A stretch of DNA of 64,000 bases from NCBI GenBank assembly GCA_002375695.1, contig DFMO01000006.1, forward strand, positions 248,001 to 312,000, read 5' to 3'. Shown piece after piece: positions 44,380 through 53,466 of the stretch. Within the stretch, counting starts at the first letter, position 1. Every line of letters starts with the position of its first letter. The notes under the pieces were generated by a model. The model made no database searches, was not told the DNA's origin, and saw only the letters and a list, made by a program, of their open reading frames with translations. This stretch comes from Flavobacteriaceae bacterium UBA3591 (GTDB lineage: Bacteria > Bacteroidota > Bacteroidia > Flavobacteriales > Flavobacteriaceae). Position numbers and translations under genes: made by a program.

Positions 44380-45122
44380 AAAAGCTAATACATTTAATTT
44401 TATTCACAATGTTAGTTGTGGGATGCAGCCAAGATGGAAGTAATAGCGCTGCAAACGAAATGATGGGCACTAATGATGGACAAGGCGGCTCATTAGCCCG
44501 CTTTGCTATACTTGGCGAATATCTTTACACCGTAGATGAATACGGTTTAAACGTATATAACATAACATCACCAACAGACCCAGTATTTGTTAACAATGTA
44601 CCCATAGGGTTTAGAATAGAAACCTTATTTAACTACAAAGAATATTTGTACATAGGCTCTCAAAACGGCATGTTTATTTACAGTGTTGCTAACCCCGAAG
44701 TTCCTACATATCTTTCAGATGTGCAACACTTTACCTCTTGCGACCCCGTGGTAGCCAATGCTACAACCGCATTTGTCACCCTGTGGTCTGAACAAGATTG
44801 CGGCACCAATTTAAACCAATTAGAGGTATATGATATTACCGATGTTGTAAACCCTATTTTATTAAGTACACGAAACTTAAATTCGCCAAAAGGTTTGGGC
44901 TTATACGGGAATTATCTTTTTGTTTGCGATGATGAAATAAAAGTCTTTGATGTTTCAGATCCTTTAAATATGGAGTTTGTTCACAACATTAATAAAATAG
45001 CATTCGATGTAATTATTAGAAATAATCTATTGATCGCTATAGGTGAAAATGGCCTTTATCAATATCAATTAAACGCCAATAATATTACAGAGACTTCAGA
45101 ATTAAGTATTATAAATTTTTAA
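44376..45122 (+). CDS. LVIVD-repeat lipoprotein
   Basis: The 248-residue product starts from ATG 44376, which overlaps the upstream stop as ATGA. The frame's earlier start (44352) is rejected because it gives no signal sequence. The signal is MKKLIHLILFTMLVVGC, with Cys17. The propeller-type repeats are GEYLYTVDEYGLNVYNITSP, EYLYIGSQNGMFIYSVANPE, LEVYDITDVVNPILLSTR, GNYLFVCDDEIKVFDVSDPL. This looks like a partial six-bladed propeller. It probably acts as a surface or periplasmic lipoprotein and the ligand is unknown. Confidence 0.8.
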   Translation: MKKLIHLILFTMLVVGCSQDGSNSAANEMMGTNDGQGGSLARFAILGEYLYTVDEYGLNVYNITSPTDPVFVNNVPIGFRIETLFNYKEYLYIGSQNGMFIYSVANPEVPTYLSDVQHFTSCDPVVANATTAFVTLWSEQDCGTNLNQLEVYDITDVVNPILLSTRNLNSPKGLGLYGNYLFVCDDEIKVFDVSDPLNMEFVHNINKIAFDVIIRNNLLIAIGENGLYQYQLNANNITETSELSIINF

Positions 45123-45200
45123 AATCTTCTTAATAGTTTTCAATCCCACTAAAACTATTGTACCTTTATTTTTAACTAGAAATAAACCAAAAAACAACTC

Positions 45201-45791
45201 ATGAAAAAAATTAGTTTAATATGTAGCCTATTTGCAGCAATGACTTTTATAGGCTGTAAAAATGACAAAAAAGAGGTAGATCCTACTATTAACACCGAAG
45301 AATCTGTACAAGAAGAAAAAGAAGTGCAACAACAAGAAATTAAAACGCTTTCGGTTACTATGGAGCCCAAAAGTAACAGCAGTGCTCAGGGTGAAGTTTT
45401 TTTTAGTGAAGCAAATGGTGTTGTTACACTCGAAGCCAAGTTTAGCGGGTTAACGCCTGGCACCCATGCCATTCACCTCCATGAAAAAGCTGATTGTAGT
45501 GCGGCCGATGGCACCTCGGCAGGTGGACATTGGAATCCAACTCACTCAAAGCACGGTAAATGGGGCGATCAAGCAGGGTACCATAAAGGCGATATCGGAA
45601 ATTTTGAAGTAGACCAAGAAGGCTCTGGCAAAATAACTATGCTAACAGACCAATGGTGCATCGGTTGTGGCGATGAGAAAAAAGATATTTTAGGAAAAGC
45701 TGTAATTGTTCACGAAGGTGCAGACGATTTTACAACGCAACCTACCGGTGCTGCTGGCGGCAGAATTGCCTGTGGTGGTATTATTGAGTAA
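45201..45791 (+). CDS. sodC: Cu/Zn superoxide dismutase lipoprotein
   Basis: The 196-residue product has a lipoprotein signal (lipobox FIGC, Cys19) and a ~28-residue acidic/Gln-rich spacer. The SodC domain (about 48-196) has His92 and His94 in AIHLHEKADC, His110 in GGHWNP, His118 and His128, Asp131 and His171 in IVHEGADD, and the disulphide Cys99-Cys191. It converts periplasmic superoxide to oxygen and peroxide. An extra pair, C153-x2-C156 (WCIGCGDEKKD), lies in a loop before the last copper ligand. It is followed by a terminator. Confidence 0.93.
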   Translation: MKKISLICSLFAAMTFIGCKNDKKEVDPTINTEESVQEEKEVQQQEIKTLSVTMEPKSNSSAQGEVFFSEANGVVTLEAKFSGLTPGTHAIHLHEKADCSAADGTSAGGHWNPTHSKHGKWGDQAGYHKGDIGNFEVDQEGSGKITMLTDQWCIGCGDEKKDILGKAVIVHEGADDFTTQPTGAAGGRIACGGIIE

Positions 45792-45816
45792 GATTAAACC
45801 GAATAACTATTAAAAG

Positions 45817-45853
45817 AAAAGCTGTATTAGATTTATCTAATACAGCTTTTTTA
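45817..45853 (+). terminator. Terminator after sodC
   Basis: The perfect stem AAAAGCTGTATTAGAT with its complement ATCTAATACAGCTTTT, loop TTA or less, is followed by T6. Confidence 0.88.
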
Positions 45854-46003
45854 ATATATAATTATAGTGAAATATGTATTTCGGAGGTATAATTTGCATT
45901 TAATCGAATAAATACGCCTTTAACGAATAAAAAACACAAGAAAACCATGTTTATTCGAGATTATTGTTAATATTACATACTAACTAATTAATAATCTCTA
46001 CTT

Positions 46004-47296
46004 ATGAAACTAACTCATTGCCTCAAATTAATACTAGGTTGTTTTTTAATAATAACGAATATTCAAGCACAGGTAGGTATTGGGACAACCGACCCTAAAA
46101 GTTTACTCGATATTAGCGTTGCAGATTCAGCCAACCCAACGGCGACCGATGGAATATTAATTCCGCGTGTAAATAACTTAAACGCCACCCCTGGTAGAGA
46201 TCAACACGGAATGATGGTGTTTTTAAATACGGGTGTTGCCAAAGGTTTTTACTATTGGGATTGGCCTAGTACTTCTTGGATTATGGTTGGTACAGCCGAA
46301 TGGCAACCAAGTACAAATAGCAGCGGCGATAACTTAATACACGCTATTAGAACCAATTCGGCCGGCCATAAAGTTGTAGTTACCGAAGATGGTAGAGTGG
46401 GTATTGGAACAGACGACCCCGAAGAGAGTTTGGAGGTGAAATACCCCGGCGATAACGATATTCAAATTTCGAGTGTAAGCCCTTCAAATGCACCTAACTT
46501 TATTTTTTATACCACGAATGGAACCGATTTTGCCAATCGTGACTTTTTAAGCGATGATGAGCCTATAGGCTATATTACTGCAAAAGCCTATAATGGCACA
46601 GGGAAGTCTGGTGACCTTGCTAACATACAAATTAAAACAGATGGCGTACACACCGCAGCTAGCCTTCCTACTAAAATAGAATTTGTGGTTACCCAAGAAA
46701 ATTCTACGGGAATTGATGCTGCCAATCCACAAATGGTAATAAAAAATAACGGTAATGTTGGAATTGGGATTAATGATCCTGCTGTACCATTGCACGTTAA
46801 CGGAATAGGATATGTAAGTAGTCACTTTGGTGTAGGCGGCACAACTTTATTAGGTTATGATACTGCTGTAAATCCAACAGGCGGAGGCTTGTTAGTGAGT
46901 GGAAACACAACAATTACTTCATTAAATTCTGGAGGTACCGTATATAGCAATACCAGTGGCACATTAACTATAGGCCCCACAATAATAGCCGCAGGAAAAG
47001 TAGATGCTACGGCTACTCCTGCTGGATCAAACCTAACGGGGGCAACGGTAACACATAACAGTACAGGTGATTATACGGTTACATTGAGTGCAGCAGCATC
47101 TTCAGCGAACTATGTAATACAACTTAGCACTTTAAATTGTAACAATTGTAGTGCAAGGGATGATAGTATAAACATCTATTATGAAAATCAGACAATAAAT
47201 GGTTTTGATGTAATAATTGGCTCAAATGATACCGGTATAAATGGTTCAAAGGATTTGGCCGATAGAGAATTTATGTTTACTGTTATAAATTTCTAA
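46004..47296 (+). CDS. Secreted tail-fibre-like protein, tandem copy 1
   Basis: The 430-residue product has a signal peptide (residues 1-22, ending IQAQ). The mature protein starts VGIGTTDPKSLLDIS, a motif that returns as VGIGTDDPEESLEV and VGIGINDPAVPLHVNG. These are typical beta-helix/tail-spike repeats of bacterial trimeric surface or phage-tail-like proteins. The C-terminal ~90 residues form a compact beta domain ending GFDVIIGSNDTG and REFMFTVINF. No S74 peptidase motif is present. It is paralogous to the next gene. It is likely a surface adhesin; the evidence is composition and repeats only. Confidence 0.7.
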   Translation: MKLTHCLKLILGCFLIITNIQAQVGIGTTDPKSLLDISVADSANPTATDGILIPRVNNLNATPGRDQHGMMVFLNTGVAKGFYYWDWPSTSWIMVGTAEWQPSTNSSGDNLIHAIRTNSAGHKVVVTEDGRVGIGTDDPEESLEVKYPGDNDIQISSVSPSNAPNFIFYTTNGTDFANRDFLSDDEPIGYITAKAYNGTGKSGDLANIQIKTDGVHTAASLPTKIEFVVTQENSTGIDAANPQMVIKNNGNVGIGINDPAVPLHVNGIGYVSSHFGVGGTTLLGYDTAVNPTGGGLLVSGNTTITSLNSGGTVYSNTSGTLTIGPTIIAAGKVDATATPAGSNLTGATVTHNSTGDYTVTLSAAASSANYVIQLSTLNCNNCSARDDSINIYYENQTINGFDVIIGSNDTGINGSKDLADREFMFTVINF

Positions 47297-47316
47297 ATAA
47301 TATTAAATTTAATTGT

Positions 47317-47347
47317 AAAGCCGATACCAAACGTATCGGCTTTTTTT
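47317..47347 (+). terminator. Terminator of tandem copy 1
   Basis: AAAGCCGATAC/GTATCGGCTTT with a five-base loop, followed by T7. It has the same stem as the terminator after copy 2 at 48874, indicating duplication of gene plus terminator. Confidence 0.9.
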
Positions 47348-47638
47348 ATTATTTTTTGAAAACTTTTATAATTTAAACTTAAGTTTTATAATAAAACAAT
47401 GAGTTATATCGTTGAAGAAAATTATTTTAAAAAGTTTTAAAAATTTAACATTTCCTCAAAACCATAAGTTTTTCACATTCAGTGTTTTACGCAAAACCCT
47501 GTATTTACTGGTGTTTCAAAGGTAAACCAAAGAAAATCAAGCGATAAGAAATTGGAAAACAAACTTTCTTAAACGCTAAAATACGCACTTAATCGATAAT
47601 TTCTTTAAAAAAAATACTGATATATTAAAATTTTGACA

Positions 47639-47646
47639 TAAATTTG
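47639..47646 (+). promoter_or_regulatory. Possible -7 box for tandem copy 2
   Basis: TAAATTTG matches TAnnTTTG, 23 bases before the ATG at 47669. No -33 element is evident. Confidence 0.4.
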
Positions 47647-47668
47647 TCCATAAATCCCCTTATTTATT

Positions 47669-48856
47669 ATGAAAAAAGCAATCCCCATTAACCTGCTGCT
47701 TTTTGTTCTTTTTATATCCACTTCAATTAAGGCGCAAGTAGGTATTAATAATACCGACCCAAAAAGTATTTTAGACATTTCAGCATCTAGCATTACGGCC
47801 CCTTCTAATACCGATGGAATTTTAATTCCGAGAGTGAATGACTTTCCTGCGGTTAACCCAGGAAGCGATCAAAACGGAATGATGATTTTTTTACAGAACT
47901 CGGTTGGTACCCAAAGCAAAGGATTTTATTATTGGGACCATCCTAACTCGAGGTGGTTTTCGGTGGGTGCCGAAGAATGGCAACCCGGAACAAATAGTAG
48001 CGGAGACGATTTAATTTATGCCACTCGTGCTAAATTATCTGGAACCGATGTTGTTATTACAAACGATGGCCGTATTGGGTTTGGAACTGAAGACCCCGTG
48101 GAACGATTTGAATTTAAAGGTCCGGGTGATAACGACTTTCAATTAACGAGCGCGAATACCAATCCGCCAAACGTAATTGTATACAATACCGGCGGTACTC
48201 TTGAATCTCCCGGTCCATTAGCAGCCAATGGCGAAATTGGCTCTTTTATAGCCAAAACACACGACGGAAATAGAGTTAGAGAAGTTGGTGGCGTTCGATT
48301 TTATATGGACGGCGTAGCTACAAACGGCAGCACACCTTCAAGATTTGTAATTAATACCACGCCCACAGGTTCAACCAGCCAGATAGAACGGTTTATTATT
48401 AGAAATGATGGAAATGTAGGTTTAGGCACGCCCAACCCCACCGAAGTTTTGGACGTAAACGGCGCGGCCAGAATAAGAGATTTAAATGCTGGCCCAGTTT
48501 ACAGCGATGTAAACGGAAACCTGTCAAACAACGGTCCAGCCATTATTGCTTCGGGAAAAGTAGCGCATGACGGCACTGCCTTAAAAATTACAGGAGCAAC
48601 TGTTACAAGAAACAGAACGGGTAATTACAGCATTACTTTTTCAACAAGTAGAGACCATAGTAATTATATAATTCAGTTAGCTTATTTAGAATGTTCTGGA
48701 ACTGGAGCTGATTGTCAAGGTGATAACAGTATTAATATCTCCTACAGCGGCCAAACTAATAGCGGATTTGATGTAGGAATTGGGTCTAACGACAATGGCG
48801 GAACCGCAAGAGTACCAAGAGATAGAGAGTTTATGTTTACCGTAATAGATTTTTAG
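47669..48856 (+). CDS. Secreted tail-fibre-like protein, tandem copy 2
   Basis: The 395-residue paralogue of 46004-47296 shares the same architecture: signal peptide (to IKAQ, residue 24), QVGINNTDPKSILDIS, TDGILIPRVND, KGFYYWDHPNSRW, EWQPGTNSSGDDLIYATR, and a C-terminal beta domain ending SGFDVGIGSND and REFMFTVIDF. It is shorter because one internal repeat section is reduced. Conservation is strongest at the N-terminus and the C-terminal domain, with the middle more diverged. Its role is probably the same as that of copy 1. Confidence 0.7.
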   Translation: MKKAIPINLLLFVLFISTSIKAQVGINNTDPKSILDISASSITAPSNTDGILIPRVNDFPAVNPGSDQNGMMIFLQNSVGTQSKGFYYWDHPNSRWFSVGAEEWQPGTNSSGDDLIYATRAKLSGTDVVITNDGRIGFGTEDPVERFEFKGPGDNDFQLTSANTNPPNVIVYNTGGTLESPGPLAANGEIGSFIAKTHDGNRVREVGGVRFYMDGVATNGSTPSRFVINTTPTGSTSQIERFIIRNDGNVGLGTPNPTEVLDVNGAARIRDLNAGPVYSDVNGNLSNNGPAIIASGKVAHDGTALKITGATVTRNRTGNYSITFSTSRDHSNYIIQLAYLECSGTGADCQGDNSINISYSGQTNSGFDVGIGSNDNGGTARVPRDREFMFTVIDF

Positions 48857-48873
48857 TTCAAATTAATTTTACC

Positions 48874-48907
48874 AAAAAAGCCGATACATTTTGTATCGGC
48901 TTTTTTT
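48874..48907. terminator. Bidirectional terminator between copy 2 and lpdA
   Basis: AAAAAGCCGATAC/GTATCGGCTTTTT, loop ATTTT, followed by a T-run; A-run on the left allows use by the converging lpdA. The stem is the same as at 47317. Confidence 0.9.
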
Positions 48908-48924
48908 ATTGCAACTTATTATAA

Positions 48925-50328
48925 TTAGATATGAAGTGCTCTGTCTTCGGTAGCAGCTAATGCCGCTTCTTTTACAGCCTCTGCATATGTTGGATGCGCG
49001 TGGCTCATACGTGCAATATCTTCGGCGCTAGCGCGAAATTCCATCGCCACAACCGCTTCAGCAATCAAATCGGCTACTCTGGCTCCTACCATATGTACCC
49101 CTAAAACTTCATCGGTTTTTTTATCTGAAAGAATTTTTACAAAACCGTCAATATCGCCACTGGCACGGCTTCTTCCTAAGGCACGCATTGGAAATTGTCC
49201 TGCTTTGTATTCCACTTTATCATCCTTTAATTGCGCTTCGGTTTTACCTACCGAAGCAACTTCAGGCCATGTATAAACTACACCAGGAATTAAATTATAA
49301 TTGATATGCGGCTTTTGTCCGGCGATAATTTCGGCAACCAAAGAGCCTTCTTCGCTTGCTTTATGCGCAAGCATGGCTCCGCGAACCACATCGCCTATTG
49401 CGTATATATTTTTAATATTTGTTTGAAGTTGATCGTTAACATCAATCATTCCGCGTTCGGTTACTTTTACCCCAGCGTTTTCAGCTTTTAGTCCTTCGAT
49501 ATAAGGCTTTCTACCCACCGAAACCAAGCAGTAATCTCCAGTTAGTGTAACTTCTTTGTCCTTTTTATCGGTAGCAGTAATAGTTACTTCTTTGCCTTTT
49601 TTAGAAACCGCAGAAACTTTATGAGAAAGATAAAATTTAACGCCTTGCTTTTTCATAGCCTTCATAAGCTCTTTACTTTGCGCAGCGTCCATAGTTGGAA
49701 TAATACGATCCATATATTCAACCACCGAAACTTCGGCTCCTAAACGACGGTAAACTTGGCCTAACTCTAAGCCTATAACTCCCCCACCAATTACAACAAG
49801 ATGCTTTGGAATTTCTTTTAAACTTAACGCCTCGGTTGAAGTTATAACACGGTCTTTATCGAGTTTTATAAAAGGAAGCGATGCAGGTTTACTACCCGTG
49901 GCGATAATGGTGTTTTTTGCTTCAATGGTTTTGGTTTCCTCGCCATTGGTAATATCGATATGAGTAGCGTCCTTAAAAGCGCCAGTGCCGGTAAAAACAT
50001 CAATTTTGTTTTTATCCATTAAATAGTCAATCCCTTTTGTGGTTTGTTCTACTACCGCAGCCTTTCTCTCAATCATTTTTTTGAAATTCACTTTAACCTC
50101 GCCAGGAATTTCAATACCATGAGTTTCAAAATGCTTAATAGCATCTTCGTAATGATGCGAAGAGTCTAGCAAGGCTTTACTCGGGATACAACCTACGTTA
50201 AGGCAGGTACCGCCCAAAACATTATATTTTTCAATGATCGCGGTTTTCATTCCCAATTGTGCGCAACGAATTGCCGCTACATAGCCACCAGGACCCGAAC
50301 CAATTACTGCTACATCATAAGTACTCAT
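48925..50328 (-). CDS. lpdA: Dihydrolipoyl dehydrogenase
   Basis: The 467-residue product starts at ATG 50328 (MSTYDVAVIG). An upstream extension of nine codons has no conserved features and would pass the -7 box. FAD-binding GSGPGGYVAAI (10-20), redox-active Cys42/Cys47 in GGTCLNVGCIPSK, the NAD-binding GGGVIGLELG and the catalytic His in SHAHPTYAEAVKEA near the C-terminus are all present. It is the E3 of pyruvate, 2-oxoglutarate and glycine complexes in the cytosol. It is encoded alone, away from E1/E2 genes. Confidence 0.95.
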   Translation of the reverse strand: MSTYDVAVIGSGPGGYVAAIRCAQLGMKTAIIEKYNVLGGTCLNVGCIPSKALLDSSHHYEDAIKHFETHGIEIPGEVKVNFKKMIERKAAVVEQTTKGIDYLMDKNKIDVFTGTGAFKDATHIDITNGEETKTIEAKNTIIATGSKPASLPFIKLDKDRVITSTEALSLKEIPKHLVVIGGGVIGLELGQVYRRLGAEVSVVEYMDRIIPTMDAAQSKELMKAMKKQGVKFYLSHKVSAVSKKGKEVTITATDKKDKEVTLTGDYCLVSVGRKPYIEGLKAENAGVKVTERGMIDVNDQLQTNIKNIYAIGDVVRGAMLAHKASEEGSLVAEIIAGQKPHINYNLIPGVVYTWPEVASVGKTEAQLKDDKVEYKAGQFPMRALGRSRASGDIDGFVKILSDKKTDEVLGVHMVGARVADLIAEAVVAMEFRASAEDIARMSHAHPTYAEAVKEAALAATEDRALHI

Positions 50329-50352
50329 AAAGTGTTTTTTTAAATTGAAGTG

Positions 50353-50360
50353 CAAATTTA
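50353..50360 (-). promoter_or_regulatory. Promoter -7 box for lpdA
   Basis: On the minus strand this reads TAAATTTG, an exact TAnnTTTG match, 25 bases upstream of the ATG at 50328. Confidence 0.5.
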
Positions 50361-50504
50361 ACAGTTAAACCTTAAAAAGTAAAAGTTATACTCAAATAAG
50401 TTTTAGGAAATAATTAATCAAAAACTGTAAAAGGAATGATATTATAATTTGACCGCTCATTTAATTTTTGCAAATTTGCGCAACAACCTAAAACTAATAC
50501 AATA

Positions 50505-51707
50505 ATGGCATTTAAACCGGCAGACAAAATACAAGACTTACAATATTTTGGCGAATTTGGAGGGGTTAATCCTTCAATTTCCGATTCTTCAACCTATACC
50601 TTTCTTTCAGCAAAAACAATGTTTGATACTTTTGAAGGAAATGCAGATGGATGCTACCTATACTCGCGTCACTCTACCCCTTCAAATTTATATTTAGGTC
50701 AGGCATTGGCAGCTATGGAAGGTACCGAAACTGCAAATGTTGCCGCCAGCGGAATGGGCGCCATCACCCCTGCTATTTTACAACTTTGTAAGGCTGGAGA
50801 CCACATTGTTTCAAGCCGTACAATTTACGGTGGAACGTATGCTTTTCTGAAAAACTTTGCGCCACAACTAAACATTAATACCGCTTTTGTAGATATTACT
50901 AAGCTCGATGAAGTTGAAGCATCTATTACCGAAAACACGAAGATTATCTATTGCGAAACCGTAAGCAATCCCCTACTTGAAGTTGCCGATATTGAAGGGC
51001 TTTCTAAAATTGCTAAAAACCACGGGCTGCAATTATTTGTAGACAATACGTTTTCGCCTTTAAGTATTTCACCGGCAAAATTGGGCGCCGATGTTGTGCT
51101 ACATAGTTTAACAAAATTTATTAACGGAAGTAGCGACACTATGGGCGGTGTAGCTTGTGGTACCCAAGAATTTATCGATAATTTGCGCAATGTTAACGAC
51201 GGTGCCAATATGCTTTTAGGGCCTGCAATGGATAGCCTACGAGCGGCTTCAATTTTAAAAAACTTACGCACCCTACACATTCGTATTAAACAACACAGTG
51301 AAAATGCGTTGTATTTAGCCGAAAAATTTGAAGCCGATGGTTTAAAAACCGTTTACCCAGGTTTAAAGTCGCATTCGGGACATGAGTTGTTTAAAAAAAT
51401 GATGAATAAAGAATACGGTTTTGGCGGTATGTTAACCATTGACGTTGGTGGAATTGAAAAAGCCAATGAATTAATGGAGTTAATGCAAGAGCGCAACCTT
51501 GGTTACTTGGCAGTAAGTTTAGGTTTTTACAAAACTTTATTTAGTGCTCCAGGCTCTTCAACCTCTTCTGAAATACCCGAAGAAGAACAAAAGGAAATGG
51601 GACTTAGCGACGGATTAATTCGTTTTAGCATTGGCTTAGACAACGATGTAGAACGCACTTACACAATGATGCGCGAGTGCATGGTTCAAGTTGGTATCCT
51701 TTCATAA
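50505..51707 (+). CDS. Cys/Met-metabolism PLP-dependent enzyme (gamma-lyase/synthase family)
   Basis: The 400-residue cytosolic enzyme belongs to the cystathionine gamma-synthase/methionine gamma-lyase fold. The tetramer-contact YSRHSTPSNLYLGQALAAME (53-72), the Asp180 pocket in LFVDNTFSPL and the PLP lysine Lys204 in HSLTKFINGSSDTMGG are present. It could be a methionine gamma-lyase, a homocysteine/cysteine-forming synthase or a related lyase; the family is hard to separate by motifs. It is divergent from lpdA and has its own terminator at 51729. Confidence 0.88.
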   Translation: MAFKPADKIQDLQYFGEFGGVNPSISDSSTYTFLSAKTMFDTFEGNADGCYLYSRHSTPSNLYLGQALAAMEGTETANVAASGMGAITPAILQLCKAGDHIVSSRTIYGGTYAFLKNFAPQLNINTAFVDITKLDEVEASITENTKIIYCETVSNPLLEVADIEGLSKIAKNHGLQLFVDNTFSPLSISPAKLGADVVLHSLTKFINGSSDTMGGVACGTQEFIDNLRNVNDGANMLLGPAMDSLRAASILKNLRTLHIRIKQHSENALYLAEKFEADGLKTVYPGLKSHSGHELFKKMMNKEYGFGGMLTIDVGGIEKANELMELMQERNLGYLAVSLGFYKTLFSAPGSSTSSEIPEEEQKEMGLSDGLIRFSIGLDNDVERTYTMMRECMVQVGILS

Positions 51708-51728
51708 GTTTTTAAAATAATTATTTAT

Positions 51729-51762
51729 AAAAAGGGAGACAGCAAAACTGTTTCCCTTTTTT
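51729..51762 (+). terminator. Terminator after the PLP enzyme gene
   Basis: AAAAAGGGA.ACAG pairs with CTGT.TCCCTTTTTT around loop CAAAA. Confidence 0.88.
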
Positions 51763-51819
51763 AATTTGTAAAAGTTTTTTCAAAATCGTAACATTACAAT
51801 CCTAAAAACAATCCCGCCA

Positions 51820-53313
51820 ATGCAAAGTCAAGATTTTAAGCCTTCAAACGGCAAAGACAACCAAATAGTAGAAAATAAAGAATTAAGTATTTGGGAGGCA
51901 TTAATACCGGTTGTAGCACTTATAATAATGCTTTTTTATAATGTGTTTTACGCCTATGGCGATTCGGCTTTGGACGGGAGCAATCAATTTATACTTTTAA
52001 TGGGCGGTGCCATTGCGGCAATTGTAGGCTTTTTTAATAAAGTAAAATTTGAGCAAATGATTGAAGAAGTTGCTCAAAACATAAAATCTACAGCAGGTGC
52101 AATTTTAATTTTACTAATGGTTGGTGCTTTGGCAGGCACATGGCTTATTAGCGGGATTATTCCCACCATGATTTATTACGGTTTACAAATATTAAATCCT
52201 ACCATATTTTTGGCTTCGTGTGTAATAATTTGTGCAATAATTTCGGTTGCAACCGGCAGTAGCTGGACAACTTCGGCAACTGTAGGTATTGCACTTGTGG
52301 GAATAGCAAATGCCTTGGGTATTTCGGTAGGGATGACAGCTGGTGCAATTTTGTCGGGAGCGTACTTTGGCGATAAAATTTCGCCATTAAGCGATACCAC
52401 TAACCTCGCCCCTGCTATGGCTGGTACAGATTTGTTTACACACATAAGGTATATGCTTTACACCACGGTACCAACATTAACAGTAACTTTAATTGTATTT
52501 ATTATTATTGGTCTAAATATAGATACATCGGGCACTGCAGATACACAATCTTTTTTAAAAGCCGTAGAAGAGGCCATAAATGTGAGTCCGTGGCTATTTT
52601 TAGTACCAGCAGTAGTTATCTTTTTAATTGTTAAAAAAACACCCCCATTAATTGCGCTATTAATAGGAACGCTTTTAGGCGCAATTGCAGCTTTAATATT
52701 TCAGCCTAACATTGTTGCATCCATGGGTGGCGGCACGTCTCTTACTTTTGAAAACGGCTATAAAGGTATTATGAATGCCATTACCGTAGATAGTGCTATT
52801 GCCACTGATAATGAAGCTTTACAAGATTTATTTTCGGCAGGTGGAATGTACGGTATGTTAAAAACAATTTGGCTTATTTTGTGCGCGATGGTCTTTGGTG
52901 GTATTATGGATGGCATTGGCGCCCTTTCGGTTATTAGTAAAGCATTACTTAAATTATTTCACACAACTTTTGGGCTTTTTGCTAGCACGGTTGCCAGTTG
53001 TTTAACGCTAAATCTTACTGCGAGCGATCAATATTTGGCAATAGTAGTACCCGGTAAAATGTATGCAAAAGCTTTTGAAGACAAAGGTTTAGCGCCCGAA
53101 AATCTTTCGCGAACATTAGAAGATTCGGGAACCGTTACATCGGTATTAATTCCGTGGAATACTTGTGGCGCATATCACAGCGGTGTTTTAGGGGTAGATA
53201 CTTTAAGTTATGCTGGGTACGCTATATTTAACTGGTTAAGTCCGTTTATGACGTTGCTTTTTGCTGCATTTAGAATAAAAATTAGAATGCTTACTACTTC
53301 AGAAAAAGCTTAA
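51820..53313 (+). CDS. nhaC: Na+/H+ antiporter NhaC
   Basis: The 497-residue inner-membrane protein has about 11-12 helices. NhaC-type signatures are in the middle: ICAIISVATGSSWTTSATVG and GAILSGAYFGDKISPLSDTTNLAPAM (about 170-200), and again near the C-terminus SCLTLNLTASDQYLAIVVPG and LEDSGTVTSVLIPWNTCGAY. It exchanges internal Na+ for external H+, a common need of marine flavobacteria. A charged N-terminal tail of ~25 residues is cytoplasmic. It is monocistronic. Confidence 0.9.
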   Translation: MQSQDFKPSNGKDNQIVENKELSIWEALIPVVALIIMLFYNVFYAYGDSALDGSNQFILLMGGAIAAIVGFFNKVKFEQMIEEVAQNIKSTAGAILILLMVGALAGTWLISGIIPTMIYYGLQILNPTIFLASCVIICAIISVATGSSWTTSATVGIALVGIANALGISVGMTAGAILSGAYFGDKISPLSDTTNLAPAMAGTDLFTHIRYMLYTTVPTLTVTLIVFIIIGLNIDTSGTADTQSFLKAVEEAINVSPWLFLVPAVVIFLIVKKTPPLIALLIGTLLGAIAALIFQPNIVASMGGGTSLTFENGYKGIMNAITVDSAIATDNEALQDLFSAGGMYGMLKTIWLILCAMVFGGIMDGIGALSVISKALLKLFHTTFGLFASTVASCLTLNLTASDQYLAIVVPGKMYAKAFEDKGLAPENLSRTLEDSGTVTSVLIPWNTCGAYHSGVLGVDTLSYAGYAIFNWLSPFMTLLFAAFRIKIRMLTTSEKA

Positions 53314-53420
53314 ATCGCTTCATCACTTTTTCTTATCATTAAAATTTTAACCTATTAGTAAAATCTATTGGTTAATAAATTAATACATTCACATTTTTAA
53401 GCAAATTTGAAGGTACTTGG

Positions 53421-53428
53421 TATCTTTG
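53421..53428 (+). promoter_or_regulatory. Promoter -7 box of the peroxiredoxin operon
   Basis: TATCTTTG is an exact match to TAnnTTTG, 38 bases upstream of the peroxiredoxin ATG. Confidence 0.6.
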
Positions 53429-53466
53429 TATCAGAAAATTATTAACCTAAATAAAAAAAGAAAATT

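Larger units (their letters stand above)
47297..47668 (+). other. Gap between tandem paralogues (372 bp)
   Basis: The gap contains the terminator of copy 1 (47317-47347) and a possible -7 box TAAATTTG at 47639-47646 for copy 2. The ~290 bases between are AT-rich with no credible reading frame or repeat. Confidence 0.7.

Noticed and set aside
46004..48907. Prophage remnant
   Set aside because: The tail-fibre-like proteins have signal peptides and no capsid, portal, terminase or integrase genes are near.
50329..50355. lpdA N-terminal extension
   Set aside because: It overlaps the -7 box and is absent from the family; MSTYDVAVIG is the usual start.
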